Origin: Vitrella brassicaformis
Taxonomy: Eukaryota; Sar; Vitrellaceae
Length of the DNA: 60,420 nucleotides
Direction of reading: 5' to 3'
NCBI GenBank assembly: GCA_001179505.1
Contig: CDMY01000491.1
Coordinates: 6,461 to 66,880, forward strand
This document shows positions 22,533 through 34,793 of the stretch, one piece after another (within the stretch, counting starts at the first letter, position 1; each line of letters starts with the position of its first letter). Made by a program: the position numbers and the translations under genes. The notes under the pieces are model-generated. The model saw nothing but the letters and a program-made list of their open reading frames with translations, had not been told where the DNA came from and did no database searches.

Positions 22533-25500
22533 GAGATTTGCTGTATGTCGGGCAGACGGAGCATCCTCCATGCCTGAGAACCTTCCTCCTTCAGTCCGGC
22601 TATCGATCTCTTCCACGTCACGCCCATCTGAAAAGACGCAGCCTTTCCCCATATTCTATCTGGATTCCTTCACAAGTAGCGCTACCTTTCAGCTGGTCAA
22701 TGAGGATCCTAAGCGCATGTCGGGCAAGCTTTACCCGAAGCTGTATGGCGATGTTGAGGCGTTCACACTTGAGGCGTCTGGAAGCGACGGACAGTACATC
22801 GAAAACATCGAGCCGAAGAAGAGTGTCAACATCACAGTCACGTACATCGCGGTCACGTGGAAAGGCGAGCAGCTTCGAGAAGAAGCGGACACTCAGCAGG
22901 ATGATGGCGGCCATGGGCCGGAAACCAATGCTGCCTTCGTCCGTCTCCGAAATGACGTGAGTGCCACCGACCTCCACACAGCATTAGCCACTCGCCCGCT
23001 CCTCATTTTGTGGTCTCAGGTGTGGCTGCTGCTGGTGGGGAGGAGTGAGCCTCCGAGCGGGGGGCCTACAAATTTTGCAAATTTAACCTTGCTGCCTACG
23101 GAATCCCTCTCCAGATGGCCCGAGTGTCCATTGTTTCTGGAGACATGCAATTCATCTATCGAACGAATTGTTACCGTAGGGATGGGGTTCCATACGACTC
23201 AGGTGCGTTCTGTCGCCTGGCATGTCACCTTGACGCATTATCTTGGTCTGTCTTTTCATTCTCGCTTAGCATTCACCTGTTCTCTATCACGGCCCCTTGG
23301 GTGCAGATGTCATGCTTACTGCCGTTGTACCTCGCGGCTCCGAGCCTGTGTTTGTTGCCCAAGAAGTGCTACTCCACCCCGTCGTGAAGATGGACCAAGC
23401 AACTGCTATCGATTATGACGGCGACGGAGAGGAGCAACTTCGCTTCGACGTAAGTGAAGCTTTTGGTACCTGGGCACAAGCACTGCGCCTGCTTCGTCTG
23501 CTGTGGTGCAGGCCACCGGCTCGCATACCCATGAGTGGGGGAACAGTGTAGTTGCATACACATTCATGTTAGACGAATCCATTTACGAACACACAGTAAG
23601 TCCAATTTGAGGAGCCCATGGGCTTTTGACCTCCGTATTGGCACGCAGGAATGCTATACTGATGAGAGCGCCTGTGTACGGGAGTTTTCCGCGTCGCTCA
23701 AGATCGGTACCCACACTGCCAGCCTGACTATCGGTGACAGGAAGGGGCGCCTGCTGTCGGGCGAGAACCATGTCGTCCACGTGGCTTCGGTGGACGAGAT
23801 TCCAGGGTGTGCTCTCTCGCTCTATGCTGCACAAGATGGACATGATGGTGCCACGTCCGACATGTCCAGATGGTTGGGAAGCGATTCTGAGCCCATCGTT
23901 GGCGCACCCTTGCGTCAGGGCGAGGAGAGTCCTCTGCCGCCTCAGTGGGTTACGTCGAGTATCAATGACCGACCAGGCGGACATGAAGACACCCCGCAAA
24001 AGTCATGCCTCGTTTTCCCGGACGGAGCCGATGCATTTTTTGATTCCCGATTCAAAAGCAACATCATTATACGGGCGTTGGTAGGATGGAAGAAACACAC
24101 TCACCGACACAATTACTCATTGGCAGACGCCATCAGAGACGGTAACCCTCATTGTGGAGACCCCCGTTGTTTTCCTGTGTTGTGCTGGTTCTCAGGGGAC
24201 GATTGAAATTCTGGATGGGTCGTCTGACTGGATGATGCTGGAGGTAAAAGGAGGTGACAATTCGGCTGTGTGGATCCAAGGCAAGGAGACGCAGGATGGC
24301 TCTCGCACAGTCAGCCTGTCTCAACAGGGCACAGATAACAGAGCCAGCAACAACCGAGTGAGTTTCGAGGTTCGGTGGCTTGTCGGCGAGGCAGGATCAT
24401 CCCGAGACGGAGTGTGGCTTGAGGTCAAAGGAAAGCATCACTGGCGCATAGTGCATAGCCAGAGGTACCATGAAATCTACAATGCTTGGGCAGCGCGAAT
24501 GGATGCAGGAAGCACTTCTTGATGAGATGCAGAGATTGGCCCCCCTTCGTTAACAAAGTGACTCCCGATGTGATTCAACCAAAACGCGGGCAAGATGTAA
24601 CAATTCAAGGAGCAGGCTTCCTCAACCCTGAAGTAGACGCGGGAAGGAAAGCGAAGCAAAAGCTGCAGCTTGGCCCACGCGTTCGTGACTCCTGGTGCAG
24701 AGTTTGGAGAACGCGACGCTGCTCCTAAACGGCATCGAGGTGAAGCTCGACGATCAAACGGACAGCAACAGCACGGAACCGGGGATACTTGAGTGGACTG
24801 GAACACGAATCAACTACCGACCACATCCGGTCAGCATGTGTAGCATCTTGCGCTGGCAGCAAATTGCCCAGGTCACGCTGAGTTTGTGTTCCCTTCAGAC
24901 CACTGAGGACACGGCGAGCGGCATTCAGATAAGGACGGCAAAGGGAACCTCCAACCTCTACCCTGTGAAAGTTTCAGCAGCAGCGCAGATGAGAGACGTC
25001 AAGTACGGACAGCCAAAAACGCTTCTAACAGGTCTCTTCGACTTACTCCAGGAGAATACGACAGAGGCAGAACGGTTGCAACAGCAAGAGAGAAAGCTTC
25101 TCAGCCCCTTCCTCCGGGGAGGTCTCGGCCTGACGGGGGACTGGGGCCCAGATGCGAAGACCTTCTTCGTCGGCACAGCACAAGGGAAGCTCATGAGTGT
25201 GATGTTCACCAGTAACGACGAGATAGATCCGCGGTCCTTGAGAGTCTATGACACGATCCGTAGGGCGTACCCGGAGGACTCTCTTATTGGCATCGCCTGT
25301 GTGTGGCAAAACCCAGCACAAAAGGAGGGGTATACAGCGGAGTCTTGCTATCTGTTGCGTTTGGCCTCAGTTGATCCACTTCGCGACCCCCTCGACCCGC
25401 ACCTTTACGCGGCTCACGCACCGATCTACTATTGGGTCAAGCAAAAAACGCAGCAGGCAGCAAGACACAGGGGAGAAGCGTGGCCGTGTTTGTTCAGTGG

Positions 25501-27635
25501 AGGAACGGAGTCCAATGCTTCAAAGGCGAGAATGACTATGCCGCTTTTTTGGGGAAGATCTCTAGGCTGTCTGGACCGAACTTTGCAACTCTAGAGACGC
25601 TCGTCGAGGGCCTTCCCAACGGCAATGGTGACCATAGCATGAATGGCATACACTTTGACAACGAAGGCAACCTGTACGCTAACGCTGGGTCACAAACAAA
25701 TGCGGGATGGCCGGGTGAGCTATCACTTCCAAGAGGGGTGTTTTCATACCGCTCTTGCCTATGTGTCGCTTTGTTGCCAGATTGCGGGTTGGGGCGTAGA
25801 CAGGAACCATCCGGGGTGAGTGAAGTGTATTACTATTCATTTTCATGTGCCATTTAGGCTTGGCGGCTTGCCAGAGTCGCATCTGACGGGTTCGGTGCTC
25901 AAGGTATGCATGGAGCTGACGATGATTAGGCACATGTCTTTTCATTCGCCTTCGACTTTGTCATAGATAGAGGTTCACAATCCTGATCTGAGCAGTAAGA
26001 TTGAGTACGTCTACTACAAAACTCGTGAACCCGTGGAGAATCCGAATCAGGTGCGATGGCCTACGCTGTCTCTTAGCAGCTGTCCCTCATCTTCAGGTCG
26101 AGGGAGACCGCTATGACCTGGCAGATGGCATTACGGGTATTTCAATCTGGGCGACCGGACTGCGGAACAACTATGACTCCACTTACTCAACAAAAGGTCT
26201 ACTCGTAGCGAGACTCCTGTAGCACTAGCACTAAAAGACACATGCAGATAGACGGATGGATTGGTATCATCCATATGCCTTCAGGCGAAACCTACGTCAT
26301 CATGAACGGTCCGAATTCGTGGCTTGGCGCATCTGTAAACGGCGAACCAGAAGACAGAGGCTGTACAGCAGCAGACTTTGACACATGGTATTCGTGTAGA
26401 GCTCAACGGGGCAACGTTTGTATCTCCGTACATGAGCCGTCTTGTAGGGATGAGATTTACCTTGACAATGTCCGGAATCCGCTTTTTCTCCCCAAACCTT
26501 ATACTGTGCCAAAAGGGGAGGAACCCAAACAATGTCAGCCAGTGATAGGCCCGCAATTTGGAGGTCCCGACAGGATATTCAGAACGTCCGAGGGCGCTCA
26601 TCATGGCCACCCCAATCCAGCACGAGCACGCAACACCGGTGACACAAGGCAGTGGTAGGTATAACACTCACAGCATCCCGTCTCCAATCACTGTAAGCCC
26701 AACGATGATGTGATCGGAAGGCACCACCATGTCTTGAGGCCCAATATGGAATACACCCCTGGATGGGAAATTCCTTCGTCAACAGTAAGTCGTTGGGAGC
26801 ACCATAGACGGCAACTTTCTTGCCCGCTGTGCATGTCGCTGCCTGACTTGTCAGACTGGAGTAACAGAGTACCGGGGGACGTGCTTCGGCGGCAAGCTCC
26901 ACAACGACATCCTTGTTTCGAGATGGAAGCAAGGCATTTACTTCCTTGATCTTCGGCAGGAGGAAATAAGGTGAAACACTCATTTCATCAGTGATGACTG
27001 GCTGAAAGATCCAGCGAACCATGTGTCGATGCATCTTTCTGCCTCCATACAGGACCCTGACAGACGACACAGGGAAGAACCTTGACATTGTCTACGGCCC
27101 CGGCTGTTCGATAATGATTGTCTCTTTCGACAAGGATGAGCTGGCCCTTATCACGCCCGACGAGGAAGCGCTGGATAGCTTCGAAACGAAGGAAGTAGGG
27201 GCTGGCGCGGCTGTCATTTACGACATCCTCCCGTGGAGGGCACCTAGAGAGTAGGCTCATGCTGAGGCTCATGCTGTGGCCTCATTTATGCACGACCTGC
27301 CATTTGCACGACCTGCCATTTACGTTGCCGCTGTTTCTTGTCATGTAACCCACTTATCTGTCATTTTCAGGTACGACGCGCCTTTCACAATTGGGGGACG
27401 CAGGTTTACGAGAGAGAAAAAGCCAGCTGCGGTTCGCATAGGTGGCGTCGAGGCCGAAATAAGTTCGTATGATGACACCCGCATCGAAGGGATTGTTCGA
27501 ACAGGGCATACGGGCGATAAGCCCGCGAAGAAACTCGTTGATGTTGAAGTCATTTTCTCTGATCACACAACAGCACTTCTCAAAGAAGCGTTCATGTTTC
27601 TCAATGCACCTCCGCAGTCAGACCCTGACTTGTAG
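22533..27635 (+). CDS. Giant extracellular protein: PKD-like, IPT/TIG and sorbosone-dehydrogenase-like propeller, about 20 exons
   Basis: At least 1,230 residues. Exons: 22533-22956, 23115-23202, 23307-23449, 23512-23595, 23649-24080, 24127-24141, 24196-24464, 24533-24632, 24701-24829, 24899-25435, 25498-25714, 25800-25815, 25858-25903, 25967-26050, 26097-26196, 26285-26654, 26721-26784, 26855-26970, 27053-27250, 27371-27635; phases close. A PKD-like stretch (IDYDGDGEEQLRFDATGSHT) lies in exons 3-4. An IPT/TIG domain (VTPDVIQPKRGQDVTIQGAG) starts near 24554. The propeller follows: GDHSMNGIHFDNEGNLYANA, LGGLPESHLTGSVLK, ATGLRNNYDS, NGPNSWLG and HHGHPNPARARN, the order seen in glucose/sorbosone-dehydrogenase-like proteins. 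A second TIG-like region ends the protein. Role unknown; likely secreted. The first exon is missing. Exon 24127-24141 may be fused with the next, since the 54-nt intron is also in frame. Confidence 0.8.
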
Positions 27636-27658
27636 TTAGAACGGACTGTTGAAGCACT

Positions 27659-27960
27659 ATGTCTTCAAGCACTAGCGTCGACACGGTTGGAGTCAGCTTG
27701 GAGAGACGGGAGAAGTTGCTGGCTGAGGTATGCGGAAATGATGGCTGCAGTGTTCATTCATTCATTCATTCATGCGTCACTCACACGAGACGAGTACATG
27801 TTTGCTGCTGTTTTCTTCCGTCGGGGCAGACAGGTAGAGTGACTTGCAAACACGAATCATGATCATTTGTATCATCTAGGCCGCCGGGACGGCTTCATTT
27901 TTTGGCAACACACACAAGGACGTCCTGGCGTTCTCATTTGCATTGCACGCAAACGAATAG
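27659..27960 (+). CDS. Small hypothetical protein, 2 exons, 49 residues
   Basis: Exons 27659-27727 and 27880-27960 join in phase 0 through GTATGC...CTAG borders. The protein begins MSSSTSVDTVGVSLERREKL and ends FSFALHANE. No domain is recognised. It lies only 23 bp after the stop of the giant extracellular gene, so it may be an independent small gene or a mis-read 3' feature. Coding status rests on the splice borders alone. Confidence 0.4.
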
Positions 27961-29592
27961 ATACGCAACCAACTTCAACTTTCACTGTAGGGATGCCGAT
28001 CGGCTAAACTCCGACCTCGGGCCATTAATGGCTGGACTAAGTAGCCATGAATTCGGACATTGAGAGAGATGATGGTATCGAATGGTGTATTTGTTTTCGA
28101 TGTGTGCATATTCAACACAGTCAATGTGCATGTGAACCAGCTGATGACAGCGTGATCCATGGAAGAAGCCAGTGACACACTTCCGTCCTCTGTCGAACAA
28201 CTGCAGCGCGATCACGACAATGGAACTTTTTCACGCAATGGCGCACCATGATGCATCCGTCCCATCAATCGTCTCTCTCTGCCGCTGCATGCGCATTCAT
28301 GAGACAGATGGTCGCATTCATGAGACAGACGTGGCGTGGCAATCGGCCACGCCACGTCTGTCTGTCTGCCGCCTTTTGTCTTTTTTGTTTATGTGTGCGC
28401 TCTCTCTCTCTCTCTCTCTCTTCGCACACATACAGCCCTGTCAGAGCTGACTGTTGACATAAGACATATACTAAGGAAGCCACCGTGTGTCTATGTCAGA
28501 AATATTTATATGCCTGCACGTGTGTATGTGTGGATGTGTGTGCATTAGAGAAATGAAGGACAAGGGAAAAACACAAAGTCCCCCCATGGATGTCCCACAC
28601 GGGTGTCGCCCTTTTCGCCATATCCATTGTTGAGTCGCCGTGCCGTACTTGAATATAGAAGGCGGTCCAATCTAGGTGACTTAACAGGCCGCCTCGGCTT
28701 GCCAGCTCGGGGCGCTAGCGCGAGACGGGTCACTTTGGTTCACAGTGATCGCAAGGCACGCTGGACCACATGCAGGTCATTTAAGACAATGTCCCACTTA
28801 TCCGACGCCCACAGTATACGTTTCCATGGATTGTCAGGATAAGTACCGCTGTCGCATCTCTGACGTTGGGTTGTAGATGTTGGCGCCTGTCGAGAAACTG
28901 AAACATGGAATTGTACATTCAACAACGCCATGTTTCAGATGATGTCCGGGAATCGGCAGCGGTGTCGGCAGATTAGCGGAGGCAATTGAATCTTGCCTTT
29001 GCGCAGAGTTTGTGTTGCTGTCCGTCTGGCTGTTCGCATCTGATTCGCAATTCAGGGTTTGCAGCCACCGTATGATGCCTCGCTCTTTGCGAGTGTTGTG
29101 TTCGTCCAGGGCTAGCGAGCAACCGCGTCCACCAGACAGACACATATACACAGCAATCCGTCAGGATTGCCTTTTTCCTGTCATTCTTCTCGAGCCAGCC
29201 AGGTGATTTCGACGTCGATCATTCGCTGGCCCCGGCGAGGTTCGACATAGGCCTGATAGAACACACACAGAACAACAACTGGCCGCCGCATGTGCTGTTC
29301 TGATGGGAACCGGCCGTCAAACACACACACACACACAGAGAGAGACAGAGAGAGAGAGACAGAGAAGGGGGGGAAGAGAGAGGTGGCCTTTCTGGCCCCA
29401 TTCGCTGCTCCGTTGATGTGTCACCTTCACACATGCACATATGGACACCGGGAAGGAGAGTCACTGTGAGAGACCGATAATGACTGGCGTCGTTCGCTGC
29501 GCTTGCCCTTGATGCTTTGCACAAGCCAAGTGATTAAGCACAAAGTCCCACTGCAGGCCAGTGGGGCTCTCTCAGGTTTTCTCCGTCTCTAG
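27961..29592. other. Intergenic, microsatellites and short palindromes
   Basis: No gene recognised. A perfect palindrome (about 28328-28360) has 13-bp arms AGACGTGGCGTGG and CCACGCCACGTCT. A CT run lies at about 28400-28422. A second inverted repeat, CTGAAACATGG and CCATGTTTCAG, is near 28899-28938. CA and GA runs lie at about 29321-29370. Confidence 0.6.
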
Positions 29593-29838
29593 CAGCCGTC
29601 GAGGAGCCTATGTGAGGCTCTTCCAGTTTCTCTCTCAAAGGCTTTCACTCAGTGCGTCTTGAGCTACTCTCGGCGAAACAAGTGGGCGGAGGGGCTTGTC
29701 TTTGGCTACTATCCTTGCTTGACTCGCAAATTCATCTTCCTGGACAAGGCTAGGCTTGATGTGCTAGCAGGGACTGCCTGCCTGCCGAAGAGTGTTACAT
29801 TTGTTTCTGAGGCCCTTCTCTATCGGCGACCATTGTGA
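29593..29838 (+). other. Open stretch without start codon, possible exon or fragment
   Basis: 81 open codons ending in TGA at 29836-29838. The residue pattern is gene-like (YSRRNKWAEGLVFGYYP, then KFIFLDKARLDVLAG), but there is no ATG and no family match. It may be a last exon or a retroelement remnant. Its stop abuts the stop of the GH16-PAN gene on the other strand. Confidence 0.3.
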
Positions 29839-32324
29839 CTAGAGAAGGGCGGGAGAGTTCACATCATCGGCTGAAGTGTCCTCGGCGAGACACCCTGAAT
29901 CTCCTCGACGAGACATCCTGTCATCTCTTCGCTTCGTTGGTGGCAGGCTGATAACATACACGCCCCTGCCCTTCTCTAATGGCCGTGATTTCGACATCGT
30001 TATGGGAGATTGCTCCGTTAGAACGAGCATTGACGGGACGAAACGTGTGGTCGTACCGTCTCCAGCAGGCAACACAGGGATGGCTTGTTCGTCTGTCTCT
30101 TCCGGGACGGGCCGCTCGAACAGCCACGAAAGGGCTGATTCCTCTGGATAGACCGTCGACAGCCGCTCACTGGTTTCGACAGTTTCCTTCCTGCCCTTCC
30201 TCTTTTCTTTTATCTTCAAGTCCACCACGCCTGGTGGCGATGGTAAGGGACGAAGAGGGATGCGCTTCAACGGCCGAGACGGGCGGGAAAGGCGGATGAT
30301 ATGCGTTCTTTTCTTGCACTCATGTGCGAAAGGTCCCATTCTCGAGTAGGTGAACTGCAGCACAGCCCGAGAGGTCCCCTCGGTGGCCGCTTTGCCACTT
30401 CAGTGTTGTTCCCATGCTTCATCAGGTACACCGGGACGAGGGGGCTCGTGGCTTGCAGAAAGAAGGCAGGGAACACGATAGGAGCAGCTGAAACCGTTTG
30501 GAAACACGACGTATCGTTTTTCCAGATGCAGTAGAAACGCAGGAGCCAGAGGAGGTGCAGCAAGACCATGGCTATACCGACTGCGCCAACAAGCATTGGA
30601 ATGGCACTGTGGCTCCTTGGGTCCTTGCGGAACACAGCTGAAGAAGCAGAAGACACCAAGGAAGATGAAATCGCCTCAGGCACGGTGTCTTCATACCTGG
30701 TAGTGCTTCTCTCCGCAGCGGCCATCCACATGCGATCTTCTTTGACATCAAGATAAGACCGTCGTTCCTGTGTGTGACCCGAATCCCCTGTGGTGTGGCC
30801 TCATTGCCTTCATCTGTGTCAGCGATTGCTGTGCTCCATCCCTTAAGAGAGCACAAGGAGGTCTTAATATCGTATATCACCGCTCCGCATCTCCCATCGC
30901 GCATGCACCACTGATTACACTGCGTGAGCGTGTCGGCGTCGTTGGACCACAGGGTACCGCCGCGGGAGAGGAAGGAGAGGTCTCTCTCCTCAGCAAGACA
31001 CCAACGGACTGGAACGATCATGAGAGAGAGAGATACGAGAGACGAAGGGAGGAAGAAAGGAAGGAAAGAGCAATGAGGGGCTTACCACAGTATCTTGGTC
31101 CGGAAGTGCCGTTGGGGTGTCGCACCTTTGCGTCTTCAACATGTGAGAATATCTTGCACTCGTGAGGCTCTGTGAAGGAGAAATGGCGGCATTGAGGGTG
31201 AGCCTGGCAGGTCCGCTGGCAGTCCGTGGGCGACGATATTGGGAAGGAGGGATAGTCCAGGTGACCCAGTACAGGATGGGTTCGAGGTACAGTCAACTCG
31301 CCATCTGGCGAAGGCTGGTAACGAATCGACCTCTCGTGGCAGAATATCTGGCCTGCAGAAGGGCTGAAATCCCGCAGACCGTCCCAAAATGCACGGTCTT
31401 TCTACCGTATGGGTCTGGTAGTGTGGTAACATCTGAGTGCATCAGCGCAATCGTCAGCCGGCCATCGTTTTGCTCTACTGCCGTCTTCCTAAAGTCGCTC
31501 CGACTGAGAAGGAATGAGGATTCAAGCAGCACCCAGTCGCCACCCTCCCACGATTCTAGAAGTCTGCCACTCTCAGAGAAATCCTCCTCGTAGAGAGGTA
31601 TGAACTGTCGCGTATCGTGTTCATAGGAGGAAACTCGCACCCAATCGAATTCTGCCTTTCCAGGCAGACATCTTTCGTCGAATGACCCTCCCCAATCCTC
31701 GATATAGGGGTGGACTGCCCATACGGACTGCTGCACTTCCATTGGCTTGGAGGGGATCCTCACGCTTTTATCAGCACTCGACACATATCTGGATTCAAAA
31801 AGCCGGAGACCGTGTGTCGTTGCCGTCGATGGCACTGCTTGAACTAACCTGATTTCGTTGCCGTCGATGAGCCATTTGACATAGTCTGGCGTCCAGTCGA
31901 TGGCGAATGTGTGATACTTCTCGGCGAACGACTTTTCATCGGGGCTGCCGTGCAGCTGTTGAGAAAATATTCGGTTGCCGGCTTCACCTCCGATGATATT
32001 GCTTTGAAAATGGTACGCCTCGTCCTTTCCGAGAACCTCTATGTCGATCTCTTGCCACTCATTGTCGTCTTCCTCACTTTTTCTCTTATACAGAAAGAAT
32101 GACACCACCACGCCACTACAGTTGATGGCGCGAAACCGCGACTCGAATCGACCGTACAGGTAGACGTCCTTGGATATTGCCCCTCCGCCCTGCAGGCGTT
32201 TCTGACAGCCGCCCCACCTCCCGTCGAAAATCAAGCCCCCATCCTCAGCAGCAGAAGGGCACTGAGAAGCGACCAACGTCACGCACAAGGCCTCCAACCA
32301 CACACATTTCACCAGCCGACCCAT
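29839..32324 (-). CDS. GH16 glycosidase with two PAN/Apple domains and a transmembrane anchor, 5 exons
   Basis: Probable cell-surface beta-glucan hydrolase or transglycosylase. Exons: 32324-31380, 31314-31086, 31008-30697, 30637-30320, 30230-29839; phases close to give 731 residues. The start at 32324 opens a signal peptide (MGRLVKCVWLEALCVTLVAS). The GH16 active-site motif is EIDIEVLGKD, with Glu92, Asp94 and Glu96 as nucleophile, assistant and acid/base; FAIDWTPDYVKWLIDG follows as in lichenase and XTH enzymes. Two Cys-rich PAN/Apple modules come next (DCQRTCQAHPQCRHFSF; CNQWCMRDGRCGAVIYD), typical of carbohydrate or protein binding. A hydrophobic helix (AIPMLVGAVGIAMVLLHLLW) precedes a cytoplasmic tail. 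The tail exon and its splice are the least sure part. Confidence 0.85.
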
Positions 32325-32549
32325 GGGGATCTCCTCGGCTCCCAAACAAAGAAAGTACTGCGTATTTTGTCTGGACTCGAGGTCAGACGCACTGGTTGTT
32401 CTATCAAAAGAACATAATAATGAGCTGCAGCACAGTTTTATGAGAAGCAGGAGCAGCACAGCCACGATTCGGAAGCGAACGATGTATTGTGAATCGGTTC
32501 ACTGTGTTTCCTGAGCGTCTCCTAGTCAAATCCTAGCTGGAAGGACTGA

Positions 32550-32792
32550 GTGTCAGACAGCAATCAGCCAGGCCCCATTTCATGACTGCCAGTGATCGTG
32601 CGAGCTTGGACTTGGGACTTGGTTGTGATGCGCATTCATATCCTTTCGATGTCAGCGTGAGCGTGGCACACAGATGTCGATATATCCTTGACCCGAAAGG
32701 ATATGAATGCGCATCACAACCAAGTCCCGAATCCGAGCTCGCACGATCACTGGCAGTCATGAAATGGGGCCTGGCTGATGGCTGTCTGACAC
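32550..32792. repeat. Long inverted repeat (fold-back), 99-bp arms
   Basis: 32550-32648 and 32694-32792 are near-perfect reverse complements around a 45-bp spacer. The outer ends are GTGTCAGAC and GTCTGACAC. It lies between the GH16-PAN gene and its decayed copy. It resembles a MITE or fold-back element; no target-site duplication was confirmed. Confidence 0.85.
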
Positions 32793-33141
32793 TGATTATC
32801 GCATGCACTGAGTATTTCTGGATGTGTGCGTATTTGTGTGTATTTGTGTGCATCCCGAATCGAACGTTTCTGAGACCGACCACCCTCCTGGTGTGCAGTC
32901 TGGGGTGGCGCAACCACGTTGCCGTCGTCCTTATGTCCTTCCGCGAGTGTGATGAGGGCTGGTGTATCGCCAGGAGAGCTGCTTGGCTGCGGCCACTCCG
33001 GTCCATCTTCGGAATTAGCGGAAGTCGTGTGCTGAGCCAAACGAGACAGCGAGGAGCTCCAGATTCAGCCGTCGCCGCATTACAGCCGTCGCCGGGTTTG
33101 TGACTGGTAACCCGCTGGTGTAGCTATACACTGTCCTACGT

Positions 33142-33710
33142 CTAGCTTCCCAGCCAGCTGCCAAGTTGGTCTTGTAATCGCGCTTTTAGAACTGTGTAAG
33201 TGCATGCAGTGGGTCTGAGACCTGATTTCATTGCCGTCGACGAGCCATCTGAGAGAGTCGGGGGTCTACTCGATGACGAATGTGTGAAAGTCTTCGGCAA
33301 AAGACTTGCCATGAGGACTCCCGTGCAGCTGTTGAGAAAAAAGCCTGTTGCCGGCTTCACCTCCGATGATATTGCTCTGAAAATGGTACGCCTAGTACTC
33401 TGGCCGGGCACCTCTACGTCGATCTCTTGCCACTCATTGTCGTCTTCCTCACTTGCTCTCTTAAAGAGAAAGAAGGACACCACTACGCCGCTGCAGTTGA
33501 CGGCGCGAAGTCGCGACTCAAATCGGCCATACAGGTCGACGTCCTTGCTTATTGCCCCCCTCCCTGCAGGAATTTTAGACAGTTTCGACAGTTGCCCCAT
33601 CTCCCGTCGAAAATCAAGCCGCCGTCCTCGGCAGCAGAAGGGCACTGAGAAGCGACGAGGGTCACGCCTAAGGCCCCCAACCACACACACTTTGACCAGT
33701 CGACACATGT
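33142..33710 (-). pseudogene. Decayed tandem copy of the GH16 gene
   Basis: Starts MCRLVK at about 33708, parallel to the intact gene. WLGALGVTLVASQCPSAAED lies in one frame, while RGAISKDVDLYGRFESRL and EWQEIDVEVPG lie in another, so there is a frameshift near 33570. A second frameshift follows EVPG. The copy keeps the EIDVE active-site motif but stops matching before the PAN region. A CT run overlaps its 5' side. Confidence 0.85.
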
Positions 33711-34793
33711 TTCTCTCTCTCTCTCTCTCTTATCCCTGTGATCTCCTGTTAACAACATGTGTCACAGTTGAGACAGCAAATGGGGCATGCAGTTAGAGAT
33801 CTGTGAGTACGTTGCCGACTCTAGATCAGATGTTCTGGTCGCCCATGCTTCAGAGCTCAGATATCAGATGGGACTCAGAGGAGGCCACCGGGTGCTGGAA
33901 GTAGCCTGCTAGCACTCTCAGAAGCGCACCTCTGACCTTGACATCCCCGGAGCCATATCCAATGCCTTCTTTTCTCCCTCGGCTCCGGCGCCCTTCGTCT
34001 CCGACGCATTTTTTAGTCTCCAAGAAGATGGATGTTTCGGCGAGGAGCGTATGAGGCGTTTGTACATTGCGGCAGCCCTAGAGCGACACAGAGACACTTC
34101 GAATTGATATAAAATCCCTCTGCCTTAAATGTCAGAAAGCGAATGATTTGTCTCCATGTCAAAAACCTGGCCGTTTGGCGCTCTGGCTGTGAAGCCTTTA
34201 GCGTTTTTCGGCAGTGTACAGAGATAGTGTACACAAGCGGGAACTGTACAGAACCGCTCAATTTGTTGTGGTATACGTACGGACGGATGAATTGACTGGC
34301 CTGTCTGTCTGTCTGTCTGTGTGCACGCGTGTGTGTGTGTCGCGTGTGTGTGTGTGTGTGTGTACGGTTGTGTTTAAACACATGGTTTTGGCCTATTGTA
34401 TCCACGCATGGTTTTGGCCGGCGGTTGGTGCTGTGTCTCTCATGCGTCAGTGGAGTGGGTCTGCTGCATCCGTTTTACGGTCCACCAGCTCGCAGCCCTG
34501 CGGATGACCATGTTCGACGCCCTAGGCACCTCTGTGACGTTGCAGGTACATATTCGTTCACAAAGCACACTTCTATCCATGCAATCACCACTCTCCCGTG
34601 TCGTGTGGATGCAGTGTGTTCGGCGTGCCTTTTGGCCGTAGCTCATCTCCCTGGTACGGATCTCTACCATACTCGCTCGTTGAGCCAGGACCATATTCAC
34701 TGCTGGCTTGTGTTGCATCGTATGGTGTGCGCAGGTTGGTTTGTGTGGTGTGGTTGTGAGTTGGGTCGGTTGGTACACACGGGACGTGTCACT
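33711..34793. other. Intergenic, repeat C copy and GT microsatellite
   Basis: Repeat C (CTCTAGATCAGATGTTCTGG) is at about 33819-33853. A GT-rich run is at about 34300-34370. No coding path was found. Confidence 0.5.

Noticed and set aside
31162-31593. Plus-strand frame of 143 codons
   Set aside because: Antisense of the GH16-PAN exons, whose splice phases and catalytic motif prove the minus strand.
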